Assembly: GCF_030014955.1 (NCBI RefSeq)
Contig: NZ_JAGRPV010000001.1
Coordinates: forward strand, 5,952,001 to 6,016,000
Origin: Cohnella hashimotonis
Lineage (GTDB): Bacteria > Bacillota > Bacilli > Paenibacillales > Paenibacillaceae
Reading direction: 5' to 3'
Length of the DNA: 64,000 nt
The notes below the pieces were generated by a model, which ran no database searches, was not told the DNA's origin, and saw nothing but the letters and a program-made list of their open reading frames with translations. The translations under genes and the position numbers were made by a program. This document shows, one piece after another, positions 43,101-50,490 of the stretch (positions are counted from its first letter, which is position 1; each line of letters opens with the position of its first letter).

Positions 43101-43543
43101 AAAGATAGGAATAATGCCGATGGAATTTTGTGAGTAAACGTTCTATCTAGAGACATGCGTGCAGCAAGAGCAGCAATAAGGTCATGCTATCAAGCAGGCA
43201 AGGAAAGAACTCAAAGCTTATTGGCGTTAGTCGAAGGCAAGGCGCTCGCTTATAGCGGGCTTTTTATTTTGCTTAGAAAAGTTTATTTTAATGGGAAACG
43301 TATAAGCGTCATTTCGATAGCGCCAAGGCTAGTTCATCCAGCGGCGCGGCTTGCTGCTTGTCGATGCACGCTACTACGCTAGCGTCTATCGACGCTATAC
43401 CTTCCACCTTGCTGCGTAAAGCCCAGGGTGAGTTCGCATCCAGCTTAGCTTCACCTTGCAGGTGGCAGGCAGTATATATTAATGGTCGTTCCAACGTTTG
43501 AAGGATCCCTAAAGCAAAAAACAGCCCAACTACTTGGCTGCTT
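43101..43543. other. Region after the cassette, no supported gene
   Basis: It holds a terminator (43244-43270) and a few short frames. A small fragment at about 43180-43230 reads HAIKQARKELKAYWR before a stop and may be the end of a lost gene. A 61-codon minus-strand frame (43309-43494) has only a TTG and no ribosome binding site. Confidence 0.4.
43244..43270 (+). terminator. Terminator after the nuclease cassette
   Basis: GCTCGC and GCGGGC form a 6-bp stem (one G-T pair) around TTATA, followed by TTTTTATTTT. Confidence 0.6.
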
Positions 43544-44134
43544 TTACGAATTTATTATCTTTTTCATAATGCATTCAGTCCATTGAGGGAGGGATTCCGA
43601 TTGCGAGGTTATTAAACCGTTTGTTGCACTCAGAATAATTTCACCTTCTGTATGACTATTATCAATAACGATCAAATGGTTGATCAAATGAATGTGAGAC
43701 AGTAGATTTTGAAGAGATGTTTGATGCCGTCTGATGATATCTTCAGAGGGAATGTGATGTCCGCCATTTTCCACTCGAATGGCTACCCTCTTGATATTCA
43801 AATGATAATCGCCCAGACCGACATAAAACATTGTAACCTCAAATCCGTTTGCCTTTGCATCGAGCATAAGGCGGATGGCATTTTTTCCAGCGAGTGTTGT
43901 TTCGACTGAGAAATCACGTTTGTTATGAATACAATCTCTGGCCAGTTTAATGGCGTCTTTCCCTGCAGATACTTTTCGGCTTTCAGGGTGAACAGGATCT
44001 ATTCCCCGTGCAAGAGCATCAGGATCTATGTTAACGCTGATTCCAAGCCGATCTACGATCAAGTTTCTAATCGTGCTTTTTCCACTTCCGTTATTTCCTG
44101 CAAACACATACATGATCGGTGCCAACTCATGCAT
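43544..44134 (-). CDS. Zeta-toxin-like P-loop kinase
   Basis: 196 residues. Walker A is AGNNGSGKST, followed by INIDPDALA-like VNIDPDALARGIDP, FSVETTLAGK and a C-terminal lid helix (NGGHHIPSEDIIRRHQTSLQNL). This is the zeta-toxin/AAA_33 pattern; zeta toxins phosphorylate cell-wall precursor sugars. The best start is the ATG at 44134 with AGAGG nine bases upstream. It overlaps the stop of the preceding small gene by 8 nt. It is probably a toxin or toxin-derived kinase of a type II pair. Confidence 0.75.
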   Translation of the reverse strand: MHELAPIMYVFAGNNGSGKSTIRNLIVDRLGISVNIDPDALARGIDPVHPESRKVSAGKDAIKLARDCIHNKRDFSVETTLAGKNAIRLMLDAKANGFEVTMFYVGLGDYHLNIKRVAIRVENGGHHIPSEDIIRRHQTSLQNLLSHIHLINHLIVIDNSHTEGEIILSATNGLITSQSESLPQWTECIMKKIINS

Positions 44135-44303
44135 GAGGGACATCCTCTTCGGAAACGGGAACAACATCTCCGTTGTAGTATTCTTTTACGATTTGACCAT
44201 CTTTTGTCTTATATACAATATATGTCCCGTTGGCTTTGGCATCCAATTTTGCGCGATCGCCCGTAAGTCTAATTAGTTTTTGCAGATCTTTTATTTGATT
44301 CAT
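44127..44303 (-). CDS. Probable antitoxin, partner of zeta-like kinase
   Basis: 58 residues, MNQIKDLQKLIRLTGDRAKLDAKANGTYIVYKTKDGQIVKEYYNGDV, acidic at the end. A helix and a beta hairpin are predicted by eye. GGTGAG lies four to five bases before the ATG at 44303; another ATG at 44315 is possible. Its position directly before and overlapping the kinase is the usual antitoxin-first order. The sequence is not that of the classical epsilon antitoxin. Confidence 0.65.
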   Translation of the reverse strand: MNQIKDLQKLIRLTGDRAKLDAKANGTYIVYKTKDGQIVKEYYNGDVVPVSEEDVPHA

Positions 44304-44417
44304 GTAACTCACCATCCCGTTACATCAGTCTCATTTGAATCTGATTATAGCACAGCTAAAACTTTAATTTAGTAAAATGGTCTTCTTGTTTGATGAGTAA
44401 CTTATGGAGTCATCCTA

Positions 44418-46037
44418 TCACCTTGTTCTGATTAACCTCGACACGCACTCAACATGGGTGGTATGGGGGAACATATCCACCGGCTGCACCTCCACCGTGC
44501 GATAGCCGCCATCCTCCAGCACGCGCAGATCGCGCGCAAGCGTAGCCGGGTCGCAGGAGACATAAACGATGCGCGCCGGACGAAGCTCCAGCATCGTAGC
44601 GAGCAGCGCCGGATCGCACCCCTTGCGCGGCGGATCGACGACGATGACATCGGGAGCGACGCCTTGTGCTTGCCATTGCGGCATGATGACTTCGGCCGGG
44701 CCGACGGCGAATTCGGCGTTGTTGATGTGGTTGAGCAGCGCGTTGCGGCGGGCGTCTTCGATGGCTTCGGAAATGATCTCGACGCCGTAGACGCGGCGGG
44801 CGTGGCGGGCGAGGAAGAGGGTGATCGTGCCGATGCCGCAGTAGGCGTCGATGACGGTCTCTTCGCCGGTGAGGCCGGCGTAGTCGACGGCGGTCCGGTA
44901 GAGGCGCTCGGTCTGGGTCGGATTGACCTGGAAGAAGGAGCGCGCGGAGATGGCGAAGGTGATGCCGCCGATCTCGTCGTAGATGACGTCTTCGCCCCAA
45001 AGGACGCGGGTCTCTTCGCCGAATACCTGGGAGGTCGGGCTGGTGTTGATGTTCTGGCAGATGCTCGCGACGCCGGAGATGTCTTCGCGGATGAGTCCGC
45101 AGAGCTCGTCGGCGTGCGGCAGGTCGCGGCCGTTGGTGATGAGGACGACCATGCGCTGGCCGGTCGCTTCGGCGTGGCGGACGACGACATGGCGAAGCAG
45201 GCCGCGCCCCGTGGCGCGGTCGTAGGCGGAGTAGCCAAGTGACCGGGCGATGCGCTTGACGGCGCGCACGGTCTCTTCGTTCTGTTCCTGCTGAATGAGG
45301 CAGGCCTCCATGTCCACGACCTGGTGGCTGCCCTGCTCGAAGAAGCCGCCGATGAGTCCATGGCCGCCGATGCCGGCCGCCATGGGAACCTGCGCCTTGT
45401 TGCGGTAGCGCCAAGGCTCGTCCATCCCGATGACGGGATGGACGACGACCGGCGCGCGCCCCGCATCGGGCGCGATCTCGCGGCCGCCCGCTTCGCCGGC
45501 GACCTCCTCCAGCGGCGCCACCGGCAGCTTGCCGATGCGCGCCAGCACGCCCGCGACGTGCTCCCGCTTCCAGCGGAGCTGCGCCGCGTAGCCCCAATGC
45601 TGCAGCTGGCAGCCGCCGCAGGCCTCGTAGATCTCGCACGGCGCCGCGATGCGGTCCGGGCTCGCCGCCACAAGCGCCGCCATTTGCGCGCGGCCAAACG
45701 ACTTGCCGATGCTCTGCACCTCGGCCTGCACCCGGTCGCCCGGCACCGCGCCCGACACAAACAGGGTGTAGTCCTCCACCCGGCCTACACCCTGTCCCTC
45801 ATGCGTCATCCCGACGATGTCGATGACGACGGAATCGCCGACCGCGACCGGCACGCCCGCGATCCGGCTCGGCGCCCCGCCCTGCCGGCGGTCCCGCGCA
45901 CCGCGCTCGCGCTGCGGCTGCCCCTGCTGCGGTCGCCCGCCGCTCGCACCCGAAGCTCCGCGGCCGCCCCAGTGCCTGCCACCCCGATTCGCCGCGCTGC
46001 CCCGCGAGCCGCCGCTGCGCTTGTCCTTGTCACTCAT
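44418..46037 (-). CDS. rlmD: 23S rRNA (uracil-5-)-methyltransferase RlmD
   Basis: 539 residues. An Arg/Gly-rich N-terminal extension (about 1-55) precedes a TRAM domain (about 60-125). The iron-sulfur cluster cysteines are in PCEIYEACGGCQLQHW. The SAM-binding core (DAYCGIGTITLFLA, VIVVDPPRKG) and the catalytic Cys in VYVSCDPATLARDL follow. It methylates U1939 (and in some Firmicutes U747) of 23S rRNA. The basic Gly-rich tail is unusual in length and may contact RNA. The gene follows the DgkB-type gene by 106 bp on the same strand. Confidence 0.93.
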   Translation of the reverse strand: MSDKDKRSGGSRGSAANRGGRHWGGRGASGASGGRPQQGQPQRERGARDRRQGGAPSRIAGVPVAVGDSVVIDIVGMTHEGQGVGRVEDYTLFVSGAVPGDRVQAEVQSIGKSFGRAQMAALVAASPDRIAAPCEIYEACGGCQLQHWGYAAQLRWKREHVAGVLARIGKLPVAPLEEVAGEAGGREIAPDAGRAPVVVHPVIGMDEPWRYRNKAQVPMAAGIGGHGLIGGFFEQGSHQVVDMEACLIQQEQNEETVRAVKRIARSLGYSAYDRATGRGLLRHVVVRHAEATGQRMVVLITNGRDLPHADELCGLIREDISGVASICQNINTSPTSQVFGEETRVLWGEDVIYDEIGGITFAISARSFFQVNPTQTERLYRTAVDYAGLTGEETVIDAYCGIGTITLFLARHARRVYGVEIISEAIEDARRNALLNHINNAEFAVGPAEVIMPQWQAQGVAPDVIVVDPPRKGCDPALLATMLELRPARIVYVSCDPATLARDLRVLEDGGYRTVEVQPVDMFPHTTHVECVSRLIRTR

Positions 46038-46143
46038 GCTGTCCAGCCCCGTTCATAGGTTCCGCTTCTATATAAAGATAATGTCCCTTCAGTGATGCTT
46101 CATCTTCCTTGGCCCTTCAGAGACGCTCCGTCCCGCCTGACCG

Positions 46144-47058
46144 TCAGTGATACTTGGTCTCCCCAAGCTCGTCCATAATGATCCGCACATGCCCCGGCAG
46201 TATCGTGAATGTCCGTGCCATCTGCCCGCCGTATTCGCCGTCGAGATTCATGTCCAGATCCGCGTCCGACTCGACCGTCACCCGGTTCGTCTGAAACATC
46301 GTAATGTGCGAATCCTGCAAATGCTCTCCCCGCATCGCCAGCGTCGCAATACGAATGAATTCGCCGAGGTTGCACTTGCGCATGAGCAGCACGTCGAACA
46401 TGCCGTCGCTCGCCGAAGCGCTTGGCGCGAGCTTCTCGAAGCCGCCGACGGAGTTGCTGTTGGCGATCAGCATGAGCATGTACTCGTCCTCGAACTCGCC
46501 GACGCCGTCCATCGAGATCTTCATATGAAAGGAACGCAGCCGCGCGATCTTCTCGAATCCCCGTATGTAATAGGCCAGATTCCCGATCATCGTCTTGAGC
46601 TTGCTCGGCACTTCGTAGGAGAGCTCGGTCAGCGAGCCGCCGCCTGCAATATTAATGAAGTATTTGCCGTCGGCTTGTCCGATGTCCACCGGCTTCGCGT
46701 AGCGCTTGACGATCAGGTCGCAAGCCTCGTCCCACTTCTTGGGGATGCCGTGCGCTCTGGCAAAATCGTTGGTCGTCCCCACCGGCAGAATGCCGATGAC
46801 GGGACGCCGATCGTGAGGGGCGATGCCGCTGATGACCTCGTTCAGCGTGCCGTCGCCGCCAGCCGCGATGACGATGTCGAAGCCCCGTTCCACCGCCTCG
46901 GACGCAGCCTTGACCGCATCGCCCTCCGCCTCGGTCGCATGGCAGGACGTCTCGATCCCGCCCCGCTCAAGCCGCTGCAGGATCTGCGGCAATCTCCGGC
47001 GCATCTCCTCGCGTCCCGAGGTCGGGTTATAGATCAACCGCGCTCTCACAATATCCAA
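46144..47058 (-). CDS. dgkB: Diacylglycerol kinase family lipid kinase
   Basis: 304 residues. The NPTSG loop is near the N-terminus, GGDGT is at 67-71, ILPVGTTNDFARA follows and the C-terminal domain is of the YegS/DagK type (LDGEYGG near the end). It phosphorylates diacylglycerol so that it returns to phospholipid synthesis, as described for DgkB, an essential enzyme in Bacillus. Length and motifs are typical. It probably forms an operon with rlmD, as in many Bacillales. Confidence 0.92.
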   Translation of the reverse strand: MDIVRARLIYNPTSGREEMRRRLPQILQRLERGGIETSCHATEAEGDAVKAASEAVERGFDIVIAAGGDGTLNEVISGIAPHDRRPVIGILPVGTTNDFARAHGIPKKWDEACDLIVKRYAKPVDIGQADGKYFINIAGGGSLTELSYEVPSKLKTMIGNLAYYIRGFEKIARLRSFHMKISMDGVGEFEDEYMLMLIANSNSVGGFEKLAPSASASDGMFDVLLMRKCNLGEFIRIATLAMRGEHLQDSHITMFQTNRVTVESDADLDMNLDGEYGGQMARTFTILPGHVRIIMDELGETKYH

Positions 47059-47220
47059 CTTGAATCCCCTCTTCTATCACTCTATAGGAAAAGCGCGTGC
47101 ATCCGTTCCAATTCCCACTATTACCTATTCATGCTAGCGAATCGTCAAGCCAATGTCAACGCGGCTCCGCGGCTTCCGGCAGCTGCTCCAGCATCTGACA
47201 CGTTCCTGACATAATCCCGC

Positions 47221-47249
47221 AAAAAAACGCCGCTTGCGCCACAAGCGGC
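47221..47249 (-). terminator. Terminator of the CbiX gene
   Basis: GCCGCTTG and CAAGCGGC form a perfect 8-bp stem around CGCCA. The minus strand continues with TTTTTTT. It lies 460 bp after the CbiX stop, downstream of the palindrome region. Confidence 0.7.
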
Positions 47250-47708
47250 TTAACATGAATTTACAATTGCCGACGGCAAGAAAAACCTTCCGCGTAGATC
47301 GCTGATCGCCCTGGCGGATTTTTTAAGTTTGACGGATATCCGAAACTGGAGTCGCGCGGAATCCTTGTCCATGACTCATCTGCCAGCCGTTTCAAATGGG
47401 CATCCGACCGTCTCCCGTGTTGTTCTATTGCCGCAATACCTGCACATATACATCTTTTTCAGCCGATGTCGGCCCTTTTAAACCGGGAGATGCAAAAACG
47501 CAGTTATTTTGCCCTATCATCCGAATTTCCGTCTCGTGCTTTGCATTTACCTGCACATTTGCAGGTATTTCATCCGGCACCGTCGGTCGGCAGAAAAGAC
47601 ATGTATAATTGCAGGTTTTGGGACCTGCAAGCCACCGAGAAGCTCTGGCATTCCGAATGTGCGCTTAGCTGCCCATAACTCGCCGTCAAATTATACTTTC
47701 TTATATGT
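47250..47708. repeat. Non-coding region with five TGCAGGT/ACCTGCA words
   Basis: No supported gene. ACCTGCA occurs at 47438-47444, 47549-47555 and 47623-47629. TGCAGGT occurs at 47560-47566 and 47610-47616. The middle pair makes ACCTGCA-CATT-TGCAGGT, and the last pair makes TTGCAGGT...ACCTGCAA, a perfect 8-bp stem with a 6-nt loop. A TATAAT-like TATAAT (47605-47610) overlaps the last stem. It may be a mobile intergenic repeat or a set of operators. Confidence 0.6.
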
Positions 47709-48800
47709 TTAAAAAGGGGAGGCAGCTTCACGCGTTTCGAGCCAGGCACGCGCCCGGTGTACGATCCATTCGCCGATCTGCGGATGGGGCAGCAGCGCGC
47801 TCTCGGCGTAGTCGATGTCCTGCCCCGCGAGGCGCCCGGGAACGGCCGAAGAGGTAAAGTACCCCTCGCTCAGGAAAACGGGCACCGCCAGCAGCCGCGC
47901 CTGCGGATACCGCTCCCGCAAACCCGCGATCCGTGCCGCCGTCTCGTCCGGCCGCAGCAGCGCGGCGTCCGCGCCCGCGAAGCCGCCGATGCGCGCGAGC
48001 TCCGCCGCCAGCCCCTCCAGCTCCCGGCGCCACGCCTCGTAAAACCAGGGCTCGTCGCTGCCGTGCCCGATGAGCAGCACGCACTCCGCCGCGGGCTCGC
48101 GCGACCGTGCGCCGAGCTTGTCCGCCAGCACGCGCGCGATCTGCGGATCGCTGCCGATCGGCTGGCCGTACGTGAGTCGTGCCATCACCTCGACCGGCTC
48201 CAGATCGGTTTCGCGCCGCGGCTCCGCATAAGCGCCGAGTGCCCAGCCGATCTCGTCGACATGCGTGCTGCCCGACGAGACGAACAGCGGCAGCGCGTAG
48301 ATGTCGGTCACGCCCTGCGCCTCCAGCGCGCGCACGCCGTCCTGGATCAGCCGGCCTTCGACCAGCTCCAGGTACGAAGCCGCGACCGGCAGGTCCGCAG
48401 GCAGCTTCGACCTCGCCTCGGCGACGGCTTCTTCCACCTGCGCCACCCAACCCGGCTCGCGGGAGCCGTGGCTGATAACCAGCACGCCTGGCCGCATCTC
48501 CGCGCTCGCCTCGCGATCCGCTCTATCCCTCGCCGCCGACGGCACTGCCCCTTTTTCGATAACCTGATCCTGCATGCCGTTCGCCAACTGCTCTTGCGCA
48601 CCGCTCGCCCGATCTTGCAACCCGTTCGCCAACCGCTCTTGCGCACCGCTCGCCCGATCTTGCAACCCGTTCGCCAATCGCTCTTGTGCATCGTTCGCTC
48701 GATCCTGCATCCCGCTTGCCAACCGTTCTTGCGCATCGTTCGCCCGATCCTGCATCCCGCTCGCCAACTGCTCTTGCACACCGTTCGCCCGATCTTCCAT
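47709..48800 (-). CDS. CbiX/SirB-type sirohydrochlorin chelatase with repeat N-terminus
   Basis: 363 residues. Residues 1-75 are five tandem copies of a 15-residue unit (type MQDRANDAQERLASG), probably a long amphipathic helix. Then two CbiX halves follow. The first has VISHGSREPGWV (metal/tetrapyrrole His) and ends with FVSSGSTHVDEI; the second has LLIGHGSDEPWFYEAW and FLSEGYFTSSAVPGR. These enzymes insert Co or Fe into sirohydrochlorin for cobalamin or siroheme. GGGAGG lies upstream of the ATG. The repeat extension is not part of the family. No other cobalamin gene is nearby. Confidence 0.88.
   Translation of the reverse strand: MEDRANGVQEQLASGMQDRANDAQERLASGMQDRANDAQERLANGLQDRASGAQERLANGLQDRASGAQEQLANGMQDQVIEKGAVPSAARDRADREASAEMRPGVLVISHGSREPGWVAQVEEAVAEARSKLPADLPVAASYLELVEGRLIQDGVRALEAQGVTDIYALPLFVSSGSTHVDEIGWALGAYAEPRRETDLEPVEVMARLTYGQPIGSDPQIARVLADKLGARSREPAAECVLLIGHGSDEPWFYEAWRRELEGLAAELARIGGFAGADAALLRPDETAARIAGLRERYPQARLLAVPVFLSEGYFTSSAVPGRLAGQDIDYAESALLPHPQIGEWIVHRARAWLETREAASPF
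48576..48800 (-). repeat. 45-bp minisatellite, five copies, in frame
   Basis: Five 45-bp units encode residues 1-75 of the CbiX protein. The units differ at a few positions (ANG/AND/ASG; ASG/ANG). Because the unit is a multiple of three, copy-number change would keep the frame. Confidence 0.9.
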
Positions 48801-48916
48801 CCCGTCCCGTGCCTCCCGCTGTTACAGCTATTCCCTTCATGCTATCCAACGCGATAGACTGTGTCAACGAAGGGACCATGAGAGCTGACCGGGGCAGAAG
48901 AACGTTCAAGCTTCTT

Positions 48917-50293
48917 TCATTCCCCTCCCACATCCTCAAACCCGATATACTGCGGCAGCTTCTCGAACTCGCTTCCCTCGAGCCCGCCGTTGTCGTAGAT
49001 CCCCAGCTTCCATGCGCCTTCCGGCACAACCGTGCCCGCCGGAATCTCGAAGTACCGGCTCTCGCCCTCGACCACGTCGATAGCCGAGCCCATCGGCTGC
49101 CGCCATTCGTCCACGAAGAAGAGCGCTGCGCCGTAGTCCGGGAACCGAGGCTTCACGAGCACCGTGCCGCCGATCTTGCCTGCCTCCGTATCCGTATCGA
49201 CGAACAGCGGATCCGGGTCGCCGCCGACCGGCACCCAAGCCGCCGCCGACTTGCCGCCGTCGCGAACCGCATAGATCGCGATGCTGCTCACGTCCTTCAG
49301 CGGAAACTCGGGCAGCGTCACGCGGTACGCCTTGCCGTCGAAAGGATAGTCGTTGGTCACGTCGACGAGCGGCTGCAGCGGCACGCCGTTCGCGTCCGCG
49401 CTGTACACGACGTAGTTCACCGCATTCGCGCTGTCCGCGTCGTACCAGCTGAGCTCGCCGGATACGCGCGTCTTGCCGCCGGAGAGGACCGGCTTGAAGT
49501 GAATATCAGACACAGGCGAAATGGCAGAATTTACATCGCCCGGATTGACCCAACTCGCCGCTTCGTTCCGGATATCGTCGTAGGACTGCACGGTCGCGCT
49601 GGCGCTGTATTCAAAAACGTCCCCGTCCCGGTAAGGCACGACCTGCACTTCGCCGAGAATATTGAGATTCGGCAGCGGCAGCCTGTAACGCCCGGTTGAC
49701 GACTTTGCCACTTTTTCCACGCCGCCCGGATACTGGATCTGATAGCCGTCATAATCCATGCCGTCCGCCGGGTCCTTCCAGCTGACCGCCGGCCACGCGC
49801 CCGAATAGGGATTGGCGTCTATGTAAGTCAGCTCTCCCACCAGGTACGCCGGATAATCTCTCAGAGAAGCCTTCGCGACCGGTACGGCCACGGACTTGCC
49901 GCTGTCGGACGCGTTGTAAACCCCCAGCGCGGCCGCTTTGCCCGTCACCTTCGTATCGTCCGGAATGATGAACGCATGGCGCTCCGGCGCGTATTTGCCG
50001 ATCGCCTTGCCGTAGCGCTTGCCTTTATCGTCCAGCAGATAGGCCTCGTAGCTCTTCGCCGCCGATTCTCCGCCCTCGTTCACGTATAAAATGCCGCCGA
50101 TCTCTCCCGCCTGCTCGTCCTTGTCCTGGAAAGAAGCCGTGGCGATCGATGCAGTCGCGATCGATGCAGACGCCTTCGCAGCCCCCGTCTTCCCCGCCGA
50201 CGCAGCTTGCGCGGATCCCGCGTACAGTCCGACCGACCCAGTGACCATAAAACCCAAGAGAGCGATGCCGATGGCGCGAAGTTGCCGATACAT
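48917..50293 (-). CDS. Secreted protein of unknown function, 458 aa
   Basis: A signal peptide (MYRQLRAIGIALLGFMVTGSVGLYAGSAQA) precedes an Ala/Ser-rich segment with a short repeat (SIATASIATAS). The rest is beta-rich with two related modules, each with an AGEIGG/AGKIGG start and YLLDDKGKRYGKAIGKY / FFVDEWRQPMGSAIDVV. Further aromatic and Asp-rich strands lie between. No catalytic motif was recognised. AGGGGG lies before the ATG at 50293. It is probably a wall- or surface-associated protein. It ends 116 bp before the CbiX start on the same strand. Confidence 0.8.
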   Translation of the reverse strand: MYRQLRAIGIALLGFMVTGSVGLYAGSAQAASAGKTGAAKASASIATASIATASFQDKDEQAGEIGGILYVNEGGESAAKSYEAYLLDDKGKRYGKAIGKYAPERHAFIIPDDTKVTGKAAALGVYNASDSGKSVAVPVAKASLRDYPAYLVGELTYIDANPYSGAWPAVSWKDPADGMDYDGYQIQYPGGVEKVAKSSTGRYRLPLPNLNILGEVQVVPYRDGDVFEYSASATVQSYDDIRNEAASWVNPGDVNSAISPVSDIHFKPVLSGGKTRVSGELSWYDADSANAVNYVVYSADANGVPLQPLVDVTNDYPFDGKAYRVTLPEFPLKDVSSIAIYAVRDGGKSAAAWVPVGGDPDPLFVDTDTEAGKIGGTVLVKPRFPDYGAALFFVDEWRQPMGSAIDVVEGESRYFEIPAGTVVPEGAWKLGIYDNGGLEGSEFEKLPQYIGFEDVGGE

Positions 50294-50423
50294 GTGTTTC
50301 CCCCTAGATAATAGTCTATTAGAAATAGTCTATGACTCCGGCTTGTAACCTGTTTGAACGCCTACTATCGTCTTTGAGAAATGTATTAAACCGATTTATC
50401 CGGCTTAAATCTGAGATTTTTAT

Positions 50424-50458
50424 CAAAAATAAAGCGCTCGCCCGATGGGCAAGCGCTT
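50424..50458 (-). terminator. Terminator of the GH-A hydrolase gene
   Basis: AAGCGCTCGCCC pairs with GGGCAAGCGCTT around GAT (one G-T pair). The minus strand continues with TTATTTTTG. Confidence 0.8.
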
Positions 50459-50490
50459 CGCATCAATGTTAGACAACTCGGCTACGGAGC

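Noticed and set aside
43309..43494. 61-codon minus-strand frame near the zeta-like gene
   Set aside because: It has only a TTG start, no ribosome binding site and no recognisable family.
44432..46058. Long open frames on both strands across rlmD
   Set aside because: GC-rich codon bias opens other frames. Their translations are low-complexity Arg/Ala/Ser-rich, and only the rlmD frame carries family motifs.
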